In this document: positions 18,184 through 26,428 of the stretch, one piece after another
Layout of the letters: each line of letters starts with the position of its first letter
Numbering within the stretch: position 1 is the stretch's first letter
DNA from: Betaproteobacteria bacterium
GTDB taxonomy: Bacteria; Pseudomonadota; Gammaproteobacteria; Burkholderiales; Rhodocyclaceae
Length of the DNA stretch: 64,000 nucleotides
Reading direction: 5' to 3'
Assembly: GCA_019136545.1 (NCBI GenBank)
Contig: JAGVUA010000151.1
Location: forward strand, 20,134 to 84,133
The notes under the pieces: generated by a model
What the model was told of the DNA's origin: nothing
The model's input: only the letters and a program-made list of their open reading frames with translations
The model's database searches: none
Position numbers and translations under genes: made by a program

Positions 18184-19383
18184 CTACTGGATGACGCCCT
18201 GGCCGCGGAGACTCGCAACCCGCTCCGGACCATAGCCGAGCAATTCCGCCAGCACCGCATCGGTATGCTCGCCGAGCAAGGGCGGCGCGCGGAAGTCCTG
18301 CTTATCGTCGTCCGACAGCTTCACCGGATTGCCCGGCATCTTCACCGTTTCCCCCGATGGCAGCGCGACGTCCACGACCATGTCGCGAGCGAGAATCTGG
18401 CTGTCGTTGAGCGCCTGGGCCAGGTTGTTCACGGGCGCGCACGGAATGCGGGCGGCCCGCAGCTTGGCGAGCCAGTTCTCGGCGGTATCCGTGAGCAGCG
18501 TTTCCTGAACGATGGCGTTGATGAGGGCCCGGTCCGGAAAGCGCCCCGGCTGAGTCCGATAGCGCTCCTGCCGCAGTTCTTCCCGGGGAATGACCTCGAG
18601 CAGCTTCTCGAAGAAGGCATCGCCGATGCAGGCGATGATGATGTAGCCGGTCCGGGTCTTGAACGAGTTGTAAGGCACATGCACGAAATGCCCGTTGCCC
18701 AGGGGCTCCGGAATGTCGCCCGACATCAAGTACATGGTCGCCATGTAGTTGAGAAGGGAAATCTGGACGTCGAGCATCGAAATGTCGACGTGCTGACCGA
18801 CGCCGGTGTGTTCCCTCGCCAGCAAGGCCGCCAGGATTCCCAAGGCGCCGAAAACGCCCCCGCCCAGATCTCCGATCGGAATGCCGGCACGCAGCGGCTC
18901 GCCGCCTTCATACCCGGTAATGGACATGCCCCCGCCCATGCCCTGCACCACCTGATCGAAGGCGGGACGATCGGTATGCGGTCCGGTCTCGCCGAATCCC
19001 GTGACCGAGCACGTGACGATCCGGGGATTGATGACCGACAGCGCGGCATGATCGATCCCCAGGCGCGCCGGAACGCCTGCGCTGAAGTTGTCGATCACCA
19101 CGTCGGCCTTGCGCACCAGATCGTAGAACACGGCGCGACCGGCTTCGGACTTGAGATCGATGCAGACGCTTTCCTTGTTCCTGTTCAAGGTCAGGTAATA
19201 AGCCCCCATGCCTTGTTTCGAGTAGCTCGGGCTGGAAGCGAGAAGTTGCCGAGTGCCTTCGCCCTTGCCGGGCGGCTCGACCTTGATGGTCCGGGCACCG
19301 AGGTCGGTCAACAGCATCGCTCCGTAAGGCCCCGACAACATGTGCGTCAAATCAAGTACGAGGATGCGCTCCAGTGACTTCAT
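18184..19383 (-). CDS. CaiB/BaiF family (class III) CoA-transferase
   Basis: This class III CoA-transferase of 399 residues exchanges CoA between an acyl-CoA and a free carboxylic acid. Family segments are LERILVLDLTHMLSGPYGAMLLTDLGARTIKVEPP, YYLTLNRNKESVCIDLKSEAGR, VVIDNFSAGVPARLG, the RPAFDQVVQGMGG segment that usually carries the catalytic Asp, and GQHVDISMLD. The start at 19383 (MKSLERIL) removes a 16-residue extension lacking family similarity. It is the first gene of the operon, about 33 bases after the predicted sigma-54 transcription start. Its likely job is to activate the acid released by the upstream hydrolytic steps before lyase cleavage. Confidence 0.9.
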   Translation of the reverse strand: MKSLERILVLDLTHMLSGPYGAMLLTDLGARTIKVEPPGKGEGTRQLLASSPSYSKQGMGAYYLTLNRNKESVCIDLKSEAGRAVFYDLVRKADVVIDNFSAGVPARLGIDHAALSVINPRIVTCSVTGFGETGPHTDRPAFDQVVQGMGGGMSITGYEGGEPLRAGIPIGDLGGGVFGALGILAALLAREHTGVGQHVDISMLDVQISLLNYMATMYLMSGDIPEPLGNGHFVHVPYNSFKTRTGYIIIACIGDAFFEKLLEVIPREELRQERYRTQPGRFPDRALINAIVQETLLTDTAENWLAKLRAARIPCAPVNNLAQALNDSQILARDMVVDVALPSGETVKMPGNPVKLSDDDKQDFRAPPLLGEHTDAVLAELLGYGPERVASLRGQGVIQ

Positions 19384-19426
19384 GAATTGCCTTTCGAGAT
19401 AAGCGGATGGCCTGGCTTTGCCGATG

Positions 19427-19442
19427 AGCAAACTCCTTGCCT
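19427..19442 (-). promoter_or_regulatory. Sigma-54 (-24/-12) promoter of the CoA-transferase/hydantoinase operon
   Basis: The minus strand reads AGGCAAGGAGTTTGCT, with invariant GG and GC at the required 10-base spacing and TTTGCT at -12 (consensus TGGCACG-N4-TTGCW). Transcription would start near 19416, 33 bases before the CoA-transferase ATG. A sigma-54 activator gene and two palindromes lie upstream at a typical enhancer distance. Confidence 0.7.
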
Positions 19443-19514
19443 GAAGGTGTCTATTCTGCCTAGTTGCCTATATTCAATCACTTGAGATTTCATCGGCATC
19501 GCACTTGATGAACC

Positions 19515-19535
19515 ATGTTTCAACAAATGAAACAT
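19515..19535. promoter_or_regulatory. Activator-binding palindrome 1 (putative enhancer site)
   Basis: A perfect inverted repeat, ATGTTTCA-N5-TGAAACAT, about 100 bases upstream of the sigma-54 promoter and 50 bases before the activator start. It shares the half-site GTTTCA with palindrome 2; centres are 32 bp apart, about three helical turns. Confidence 0.65.
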
Positions 19536-19550
19536 TTCAAGGTATGCTGC

Positions 19551-19563
19551 GTTTCATTGAAAC
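19551..19563. promoter_or_regulatory. Activator-binding palindrome 2 (putative enhancer site)
   Basis: GTTTCA-T-TGAAAC, the same half-site as palindrome 1 with a shorter spacer, 21 bases before the activator ATG. Binding here could also limit the activator's own expression. Confidence 0.6.
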
Positions 19564-19584
19564 ATACCGAAACCTTTATTGCAC

Positions 19585-21564
19585 ATGGATGCCTTTCCCA
19601 ACGCCAGGCGACCCAGAATATGCGTCATCAGCTATAAGGCCTTGAGCCGCCTCGTACCCGAAGTCATCGATGAATTCGCGCATCGCGCCACCATCGATGT
19701 TTTCGACGTGGTGTTTGACGAGGCGCTGGAGAAAGCCCGGCAACTCGAACGGGATGGCGAAGCCGACGTGATCGTTTCCGCCGGCGCGAACGCCACTTGC
19801 CTGCGCAGCAACATCAGCCTGCCCGTCGTCACGATCAATGTCGGCGGCTTCGACGTGCTCCAGGCCTTGCGCAAAGCCGGCAGCATTTCTTCGCGCGTGG
19901 CGATGGTCACCTACCGCGAACCGATCCCGGAACTGGAGGCCATCAAGGGGCTGCTCAGACTCGAGATCACCCAGCACACCTACAACACTATCGAAGACGC
20001 AACCTATCTGGTCAGGGCCCTGGCAAGCGATGGCTACGGCGTGGTGGTCGGCTCGAGCCTGATCAACGAACTGGCGGAGCAGAACGCCATGCGCGGCGTG
20101 CTCATTTACAGCGTCTCGGCGGTTCGCCAGGCCATCGAGGGCGCCATCGAAATTGCCCGGGTATCGAGCCTGGAGGCGGCCCGGTTCGATCAACTCAACG
20201 GCGTCCTGCACCATTTGCGCGAGGCGATCCTGGCGGTCGGCGTCGATGGCAAAGTCATTGCGATCAATCAGGCCATGGCGCGCATGCTCGATCTTGGTGC
20301 GACCGACGCCGTGGGCAGCGACGTGCGGAATCTGGTGCCGGGAATCGACTTGAATCAGGTGCTCGCCACCGGCCAAGCCGAATCGGAACAAGTCGTTCAA
20401 ATCGGCCCCATCACCTGCGTCGCCAACCGCGTTCCGATCCAGGAGCAAGGACGATGCACCGGCGCGGTCCTCACGCTTCAAGATGCGCGCACGATTCAGC
20501 GATCCGACCTGTCGATCCGCAGCCAGCGCCGCTCGCGGCAACTGGCGGCCCGCTATCACTTCGACCATCTGCTGGGGAGCAGCCCGTCCTTCGTCGCCGC
20601 CCGGCGCGCGGCGGAACGTTACGCCCGCACGGACGCCACCGTGCTGATCACCGGTGAAAGCGGCACGGGCAAGGAACTGTTTGCGCAGGCCATCCATAAC
20701 GCCAGTGCGCGCCGCAACGGCCCGTTCGTGGCGATCAACTGCGCGGCTTTTCCCGAACAGTTGCTCGAAAGCGAATTGTTCGGCCATGAAGAAGGCGCGT
20801 TCACCGGCTCGCGCAAAGGCGGAAAGTTCGGCTTGTTCGAAGCCGCCCACAAGGGCAGCATCTTTCTCGACGAAATCGGCGACATGCCGGTTTCGCTCCA
20901 ATCGCGCCTGCTCAGGGTGTTGCAGGAAAAGGAGGTGACGCGGCTCGGCAGCACGCAGCCCATTCCCGTCGATGTCAGGGTGGTCGCGGCGACGCACCAG
21001 GCGCTCGGCGACAGGATCGCCAGCGGTCATTTCCGCAGCGATCTTTACTACCGCCTCAACATCCTTCACCTGTGGCTGCCGCCCTTGCGCGAACGTCCCG
21101 AAGACGTCGCCATGCTCGTCCTCAAACTGCTGTACGGCGCCTTGCAACGTCTCGGCGTCAGCCTGCCGGTCGACCAGGCCGTGGCGCCCGTCCTGCCGAT
21201 ACTGCGGGCCTACGCCTGGCCGGGCAATGTGCGCGAGCTGGAAAATATCGCCGAGCGCCTGGCGGTGTTTCTGTCCGACTACCGCATGGTGAACGACATC
21301 GACTACACGGGCATGCGCCTCGAATTCCCCGAAATCTTCGCCGCCGACGGCACGCCCCAGGGCGCCACGCCGCTCGGCACTGCCAAGCGCGCCATCGAAA
21401 CACCGGGCGATGGCGCGCCGGAAACCGGGGATCTGGCAGCCGCGCTGCAAGCCAGCGGCGGCAACAGGCAGATCGCCGCCGAACGCCTTGGCATCAGCCG
21501 AACGACGCTTTGGCGGCGAATGAAGAATCTCCCCGCCTCTCGCCAGCCAACCGTGCCAGAATAA
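19585..21564 (+). CDS. Sigma-54-dependent transcriptional activator with PrpR-type sensory domain
   Basis: This enhancer-binding protein has about 659 residues. The N-terminal PrpR_N-type sensory domain spans ~10-180 (ICVISYKALSRLVPEV, DVIVSAGANATCLR), followed by a PAS-like region (~195-310). The AAA+ domain (~325-560) has Walker A GESGTGKE near 357, the sigma-54 contact loop GAFTGS near 406 and Walker B IFLDEIGD. A C-terminal Fis-type helix-turn-helix is formed by NRQIAAERLGISRTTLWRRM. ATG 19585 is preferred over the upstream TTG at 19579. It is divergent from the CoA-transferase/hydantoinase operon and is its likely activator. The PrpR domain suggests a small acid or CoA-related effector. 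Confidence 0.92.
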   Translation: MDAFPNARRPRICVISYKALSRLVPEVIDEFAHRATIDVFDVVFDEALEKARQLERDGEADVIVSAGANATCLRSNISLPVVTINVGGFDVLQALRKAGSISSRVAMVTYREPIPELEAIKGLLRLEITQHTYNTIEDATYLVRALASDGYGVVVGSSLINELAEQNAMRGVLIYSVSAVRQAIEGAIEIARVSSLEAARFDQLNGVLHHLREAILAVGVDGKVIAINQAMARMLDLGATDAVGSDVRNLVPGIDLNQVLATGQAESEQVVQIGPITCVANRVPIQEQGRCTGAVLTLQDARTIQRSDLSIRSQRRSRQLAARYHFDHLLGSSPSFVAARRAAERYARTDATVLITGESGTGKELFAQAIHNASARRNGPFVAINCAAFPEQLLESELFGHEEGAFTGSRKGGKFGLFEAAHKGSIFLDEIGDMPVSLQSRLLRVLQEKEVTRLGSTQPIPVDVRVVAATHQALGDRIASGHFRSDLYYRLNILHLWLPPLRERPEDVAMLVLKLLYGALQRLGVSLPVDQAVAPVLPILRAYAWPGNVRELENIAERLAVFLSDYRMVNDIDYTGMRLEFPEIFAADGTPQGATPLGTAKRAIETPGDGAPETGDLAAALQASGGNRQIAAERLGISRTTLWRRMKNLPASRQPTVPE

Positions 21565-21594
21565 CGGCCAGTTACCCGCCCATAAGGAAAACAC

Positions 21595-22866
21595 ATGAAA
21601 CTAGAAACGCTGGCAGTGCATGGCGGCTATTCGCCCGATCCGACCACCAAGGCCGTGGCGGTGCCGATCTACCAGACCACGTCGTACGCTTTCGACGACA
21701 CGCAGCACGGCGCCGACCTGTTCGACCTGAAGGTGGCGGGGAACATCTACACGCGAATCATGAACCCGACGACGGCCGTGCTGGAGCAGCGGCTGGCGGC
21801 GATGGAGGGTGGCGTGGGGGCGCTGGCCGTGGCCTCGGGCATGTCGGCCATCACTTACGCGATCCAGACCATCGCCGAGGCCGGCGACAACATCGTCTCG
21901 GTCGGCACGCTCTACGGCGGCACCTACAACCTGTTCGCGCACACCCTGCCGCAATACGGCATCCAGGTCCGCTTCGCCGACTACCGCGATCCGGCCTCGT
22001 TCAAGCCGCTGATCGACGCGCGCACCAAGGCCATCTTCTGCGAGTCGATCGGCAACCCGCTCGGCAACGTGGTGGACATCCAGGCGCTGGCCGACATCGC
22101 CCACGCTGCCGGCGTGCCGCTGATCATCGACAACACCGTGCCGACGCCCTACCTCTGCCGGCCCTTCGAGCACGGCGCCGACATCGTCGTCCATGCGCTG
22201 ACCAAGTACCTCGGCGGCCACGGCACCAGCATCGGCGGCGCCATCGTCGACTCGGGCAAGTTCCCCTGGGCCGAGCACAAGGCCAAGTTCAAGCGCCTGA
22301 ACGAACCGGACGTGTCCTACCACGGCGTCGTCTATACCGAAGCGCTCGGCCCGGCCGCCTACATCGGCCGCGCGCGCGTCGTGCCCCTGCGCAACATGGG
22401 CGCGGCGATCTCGCCATTCAACAGCTTCCTGATCCTGCAAGGCATCGAGACGCTGCCGGTGCGCATGGACCGCATCTGCGACAACACGCTGGCGGTCGCG
22501 CAGTTCCTCAAGAACCATCCGAAAGTGGGCTGGGTGCGCTACGCCGGCCTGGCCGACCATGCCGAGCATGCGCTGGCGAAGAAGTACATGGGCGGGCGCG
22601 CCTCGGGCATCCTGTCGTTCGGCGTCAAGGGCGGCATGGCCGGCGGCGCGAAGTTCCAGGATGCGCTGAAGCTGATCACGCCCCTGGTGAACATCGGCGA
22701 CGCCAAGTCGCTGGCATGCCATCCGGCCAGCACCACGCATCGCCAACTCGGACCGGACGAAATGGCCAAGGCCGGCGTCAGCGTGGATATGGTGCGGCTA
22801 TCGATCGGCCTCGAGCACATCGACGACATCAAGGCCGACCTCGACCAGGCGCTCGCCGAGGTCTAA
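21595..22866 (+). CDS. metY: O-acetylhomoserine sulfhydrylase (MetY-like)
   Basis: This PLP enzyme of the Cys/Met metabolism family has 423 residues. It makes homocysteine from O-acetylhomoserine and sulfide, or uses methanethiol. Visible are the TLAVHGGYSPDPTTKAVAVPIYQTTSY start, YTRIMNPT, the cofactor-binding SGMSA and DNTVPTPYLC, and the Schiff-base lysine K204 in ALTKYLGGHG. It follows the sigma-54 activator by 30 bases but is probably an independent housekeeping gene; AAGGAAA precedes the ATG. It converges on the ankyrin gene with three bases between. Confidence 0.93.
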   Translation: MKLETLAVHGGYSPDPTTKAVAVPIYQTTSYAFDDTQHGADLFDLKVAGNIYTRIMNPTTAVLEQRLAAMEGGVGALAVASGMSAITYAIQTIAEAGDNIVSVGTLYGGTYNLFAHTLPQYGIQVRFADYRDPASFKPLIDARTKAIFCESIGNPLGNVVDIQALADIAHAAGVPLIIDNTVPTPYLCRPFEHGADIVVHALTKYLGGHGTSIGGAIVDSGKFPWAEHKAKFKRLNEPDVSYHGVVYTEALGPAAYIGRARVVPLRNMGAAISPFNSFLILQGIETLPVRMDRICDNTLAVAQFLKNHPKVGWVRYAGLADHAEHALAKKYMGGRASGILSFGVKGGMAGGAKFQDALKLITPLVNIGDAKSLACHPASTTHRQLGPDEMAKAGVSVDMVRLSIGLEHIDDIKADLDQALAEV

Positions 22867-22869
22867 GAC

Positions 22870-23982
22870 CTAGTCGCCTTTCATCCGCCGGTAGGCCTCC
22901 TGGACCTCCCGGCGGAGCCTCACCAGTTCCGCCTTCGGGCGGCCGGCCTTTTCCGCTTCGTCGAGCTGGCGCATCTTTTCGGTCAGCTCGCCGAGCCGGG
23001 ATTCCTGATAGTCCCAATCCATGCGCGCCGGGGTGGCGGTCACCACTTCGGCACGCTCGCCGCCGCCCGAACGGCTGGCGGTGATCATCAGCGCCTTGCC
23101 ACGGCTGACTTTGGCCCCCGCAAGACCCGCCTTGTCGGCCGGCTTGGCTTCCCGCCGGAACTTGTCGATGGCGCCCATCAGCGCCTGGCGCAGGGCTTCG
23201 GTCGGTTGTCCGGCGGCTTCCGCCTCGCGCAGCTGCTTCAGCAAACGGGTGATCTCGGAAGGCGCCGGCACCGACTTTCTGGGCGGGACGTACCGTTCCG
23301 GGGGCGCCTTGACGGCTTCGGCAAATTCCTCGGGCGGCGACACCAGGCTGGCAATGCGCAGATTGCCGTTGCGCATGGCCCAGGAAAAAGCGGTATCGCC
23401 ACGATCGTTCTTCAAGCGCGTGTCGGCGCCCGCCGCGACCAGCACCCGGGCCATGTCCTCGCGCCCTTCCCGCGCCGCCATCATCAGCACGGTCGCGTCG
23501 TTCGGCGCCCGGGCGTTGATGTCGGCACCGCGCGCCATCAGCAGCCGGGCGACCGCATCGTGACCGGCGAACACGGCATAATGCAGCGCGCTCCAGGCCC
23601 GGCCGGCACGGCTGACGCTGGCGCCGTGGTCGAGCAACCAGCGCACCGACTCGATCTGGCCGCGCCAGGCGGCCAGTTGCAAGGCTTGCTCGCCGTGCCG
23701 ATTGACATGGTGGATGTCGGCGCCGCGCGACAGGAAAAGCTCCATCATGGCAATGTTGCCTTCCCAGGCGCCGATCATCAGTCCGCTGCCGATGCGATCG
23801 GCCTCGGCGTCGGGAGGCAAACCCTCGTCCAGCCAGCCGCGCGCGGCCTCGACCTTGCCCAACTCGACCGCCACGCCAAAGGCGACAGGATCGGGCAAGG
23901 CTGCCCAGGCCGGCGCCGCCGCACCGGCGGCCAGCGTCGCCGACCACATTCCGATCATCAACGTCCGCTTCAAATCACGCAT
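22870..23982 (-). CDS. Secreted ankyrin-repeat protein
   Basis: This protein has 370 residues. A signal peptide (1-27, cleavage after PAWA) is followed by about five ankyrin repeats (~30-215; for example GEQALQLAAWRGQIESVRWLLDHGA and SALHYAVFAGHDAVARLLMARGADINA). The C-terminal half is charged and helical, with coiled-coil-like Lys/Glu/Arg stretches ending in EAYRRMKGD. A periplasmic protein-protein interaction role is likely; no enzymatic motif is seen. It diverges from the TonB-like gene with only 25 bases between, so the promoters must overlap. It carries one dispersed-repeat copy (AKVSRGKA). Confidence 0.8.
   Translation of the reverse strand: MRDLKRTLMIGMWSATLAAGAAAPAWAALPDPVAFGVAVELGKVEAARGWLDEGLPPDAEADRIGSGLMIGAWEGNIAMMELFLSRGADIHHVNRHGEQALQLAAWRGQIESVRWLLDHGASVSRAGRAWSALHYAVFAGHDAVARLLMARGADINARAPNDATVLMMAAREGREDMARVLVAAGADTRLKNDRGDTAFSWAMRNGNLRIASLVSPPEEFAEAVKAPPERYVPPRKSVPAPSEITRLLKQLREAEAAGQPTEALRQALMGAIDKFRREAKPADKAGLAGAKVSRGKALMITASRSGGGERAEVVTATPARMDWDYQESRLGELTEKMRQLDEAEKAGRPKAELVRLRREVQEAYRRMKGD
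23098..23114 (-). repeat. Dispersed element, copy 3
   Basis: The minus strand reads CCAAAGTCAGCCGTGGC. Inside the ankyrin gene, it is translated as AKVSRGK. Confidence 0.6.
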
Positions 23983-24007
23983 CCCTGTTGCAAAATGGCT
24001 GCCTATT

Positions 24008-24526
24008 ATGCCGTCCCGCCGTCTGTTGTTCGCTTATGTCGCCTCCTTGTTCCTGCACGGACTGCTGCTGGGCGGCGGCGCGCTGTTCGGCCCGCGCCAG
24101 GTCTTGCCGCCAGCGCCGGGGGCGACGCCGGCGCTCCTCGAGGCGCGCTTATCGATACCCGCCGATACCGTGCTCAAGGACACGCTGGCCGCGGCCGACA
24201 CGCCGGGGACGACGGCGCCGCCGCCCTCGCCGCGAACTTCGCCCACCGGGGCCGCCGGCCGAAAGTCAGTGGCGGCGGCACGCCGCCAGCTTGCCGAGCA
24301 TCTCTATTACCCGCCCGAAGCGGTCGCGCTGGGCCTGGAAGGCGAAGTCAGGCTACTGCTGACGCTGGCGCCGGACGGCGGGGTCATCGATGCCACAGTC
24401 GCCGCCAGCAGCGGCCACGCCCTTCTCGACCAGGCGGCGGTACGCGCGGCCCGCGCGATGGGGCGCCTGGTCGGCGCCGATCGGCGCGAGGTGATCCTGC
24501 CCGTGACCTTCCGTTTGCGTCCCTGA
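24008..24526 (+). CDS. TonB C-terminal-domain protein
   Basis: This TonB-like energy-transducing protein has 172 residues. It has a short cytoplasmic N-terminus, one membrane helix (~7-28, LLFAYVASLFLHGLLLGGGAL) and a Pro/Ala linker (~60-85). The compact TonB C-terminal domain (~90-172) includes YYPPEAVALGLEGEVRLLLTLAPDGGV and a final VTFRL strand. It is shorter than classical TonB (~240) and has no exbBD beside it. The start at 24008 places the membrane helix correctly. A copy of the dispersed repeat encodes the RKSVAAARR stretch at the linker-domain boundary. Confidence 0.85.
   Translation: MPSRRLLFAYVASLFLHGLLLGGGALFGPRQVLPPAPGATPALLEARLSIPADTVLKDTLAAADTPGTTAPPPSPRTSPTGAAGRKSVAAARRQLAEHLYYPPEAVALGLEGEVRLLLTLAPDGGVIDATVAASSGHALLDQAAVRAARAMGRLVGADRREVILPVTFRLRP
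24261..24285 (+). repeat. Dispersed element, copy 4
   Basis: The plus strand reads GAAAGTCAGTGGCGGCG followed by GCACGCCG. It is inside the tonB-like gene, in a third reading frame relative to other copies (RKSVAAARR). Confidence 0.65.
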
Positions 24527-24545
24527 ATGGCGACGCTGGACGCAC

Positions 24546-24568
24546 GCATTATGGTCGGGACATAATGC
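24546..24568. promoter_or_regulatory. Inverted repeat upstream of the GGDEF/EAL gene
   Basis: Perfect 8-bp arms GCATTATG and CATAATGC with a 7-base spacer, 45-68 bases before the GGDEF/EAL start and just after the tonB-like stop. There is no T-tract, so it is more like an operator than a terminator. Confidence 0.4.
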
Positions 24569-24613
24569 TCGACGCCTACGCGACTCCTCGACCACCCACC
24601 AGGCGCCCGCCCA

Positions 24614-26392
24614 ATGCCCTCGATGCGCCGGACTCCGCCGAAAAACCAGCCCGCCCCCGAGACAGCGATTCCGCTCGGCGACATCGCCCCGCGCGACCAG
24701 GCAGCGCTGCTGCGCCGGGTGTTCCAGCAAACCAGCGAAGCGGTGATGATCACCGACCGCGACAACCGCATCGTCGCCACCAACGCCGCCTTCGCGAAAA
24801 TGACCGGCCGCAGCGAAGAGGAAGTGCTCGGACTGAATCCGCGCGTGCTGGCCTCCGGACAGACGCCGATCGACCAGTACGCCTTGATGTGGCGCGCGCT
24901 GGTCGAACACGGCGTCTGGCGCGGCGAATTCTGGAACGCCCGCCCCGACGGCACCACCTACCCGACGCAGGTGACCATCACCACCGTTTGCGACGAGTTG
25001 GGCGAGATCGCGCACCATGTCGCCACCTACATGGACCCGGCGTCGGAACGCGCCACGGCGGAACGGCTGTCCTACATGGCCCATCACGACTCGCTGACCG
25101 GCCTGCTCAATCGCTATGCCCTGCAGGTCCAGCTGGAACGGCTGCTGGCGGGCGCGCGGCGCGACAACGAAATGGTCGCCATCCTGCTGATCGACCTCGA
25201 CCGCTTCAAGGACATCAACGATACCCTCGGCCACCATGTCGGCGACCGCCTGCTGGTGGATATGGCCAAGCGGCTGACCGGCGGCATCCGCGCCAGCGAT
25301 GTCGCCGCCCGCCTCGGTGGTGACGAGTTTCTCGTCGTGCTGCCCAACGTCGGCGATGCCATGGCGGTAACCGGCATCGCCAGCAAGCTGCGGCGCAGCC
25401 TGGCCGAGCTTTACCGCATCGGCGAACATTCGCTCTATTCCACGCCGAGCATCGGCATCAGCCTGTTCCCGGCCGATGGCGACACGGTCGATGTCCTGAT
25501 CCGCAACGCCGACGCGGCCATGTACCACGCCAAGGCGGCCGGCCGCGACAACTTCCGCTTCTTCGCGCCGAGCATGAACGCAGCGGCCATGGAGCGCTTG
25601 AAGCTCGAAACGGCCATGCGCCAGGCGCTCGAAAGCATGAGCCAGACCACCGCGCAGTTCCGCCTCGAGTTCCAGCCGCAGCTCAGCCTGCGCGACGACC
25701 GCGTCATCGGCCTCGAAGCCCTGTTGCGCTGGACGCATCCGAAGTGGGGGGCCATCTCGCCGGCCCGTTTCATCCCCGTGGCCGAGGACACCGGCATGAT
25801 CCAGCCGCTGGGCGATTGGGTGATCTGGGAAGCCTGCCGGCAGCTGCGCGTTTTCAAGGACCACGGCATCCGCGGCATCCGCATCGCCGTCAACCTGTCC
25901 GCCCAACAACTGCGCGAAGAAGCACTGCCTTCGATCGTGCGCGGCGCGCTGGCCTGTTACGAACTCGCGCCTGGCGAGCTCGAACTGGAGATCACCGAAA
26001 ACACGGCCATGCTGAACCCGGAAGGCACCATCGACATTCTGCGCCGGCTCAGCGACATCGGCATCGTGCTGGCCATCGACGACTTCGGCACCGGTTATTC
26101 CTCCCTCGCCTATCTGAAACAGTTGCCGATCAACCGCCTCAAGCTCGACCGCGGCTTCACCCGCGACGCCGTCGACGACGAGAAAGGCGCGGCCATCTGT
26201 TCCGCCACCATCGTGCTCGGCCACAAGCTTGGCCTCGACCTGGTGGCCGAAGGCATCGAAACGCGCGAGCAGTTCGAACACATGAAGGCGCTCGGCTGCG
26301 ACACCATCCAGGGCTACCACTATTGCCGGCCGCTGCCGCCCGAAACGCTGATTCCCTTCCTGCTGGAACGCCAGGCCGGCCCAGCGGGCTGA
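24614..26392 (+). CDS. PAS-GGDEF-EAL cyclic-di-GMP signalling protein
   Basis: This protein has 592 residues. A PAS domain (~30-150) includes QQTSEAVMITDRDNRIVATNAAFAKMTG. The GGDEF domain (~160-325) has the active-site motif LGGDEF intact and the upstream DRFKDINDTLGHHVGD. The EAL domain (~340-585) has GLEALLRW, NLSAQQL, ITENTAML, the loop-6 DDFGTGYSSLAYLKQLPI and the ending YHYCRPLPPE. Both active sites look complete, so it could make or hydrolyse c-di-GMP. It has no membrane segment, so the PAS domain senses a cytoplasmic cue. No close operon partner is evident; feoB follows 36 bases later. Confidence 0.93.
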   Translation: MPSMRRTPPKNQPAPETAIPLGDIAPRDQAALLRRVFQQTSEAVMITDRDNRIVATNAAFAKMTGRSEEEVLGLNPRVLASGQTPIDQYALMWRALVEHGVWRGEFWNARPDGTTYPTQVTITTVCDELGEIAHHVATYMDPASERATAERLSYMAHHDSLTGLLNRYALQVQLERLLAGARRDNEMVAILLIDLDRFKDINDTLGHHVGDRLLVDMAKRLTGGIRASDVAARLGGDEFLVVLPNVGDAMAVTGIASKLRRSLAELYRIGEHSLYSTPSIGISLFPADGDTVDVLIRNADAAMYHAKAAGRDNFRFFAPSMNAAAMERLKLETAMRQALESMSQTTAQFRLEFQPQLSLRDDRVIGLEALLRWTHPKWGAISPARFIPVAEDTGMIQPLGDWVIWEACRQLRVFKDHGIRGIRIAVNLSAQQLREEALPSIVRGALACYELAPGELELEITENTAMLNPEGTIDILRRLSDIGIVLAIDDFGTGYSSLAYLKQLPINRLKLDRGFTRDAVDDEKGAAICSATIVLGHKLGLDLVAEGIETREQFEHMKALGCDTIQGYHYCRPLPPETLIPFLLERQAGPAG

Positions 26393-26428
26393 CCGGCGGC
26401 CGCGCGCCGGCTGGTACACTCCGGCGCC

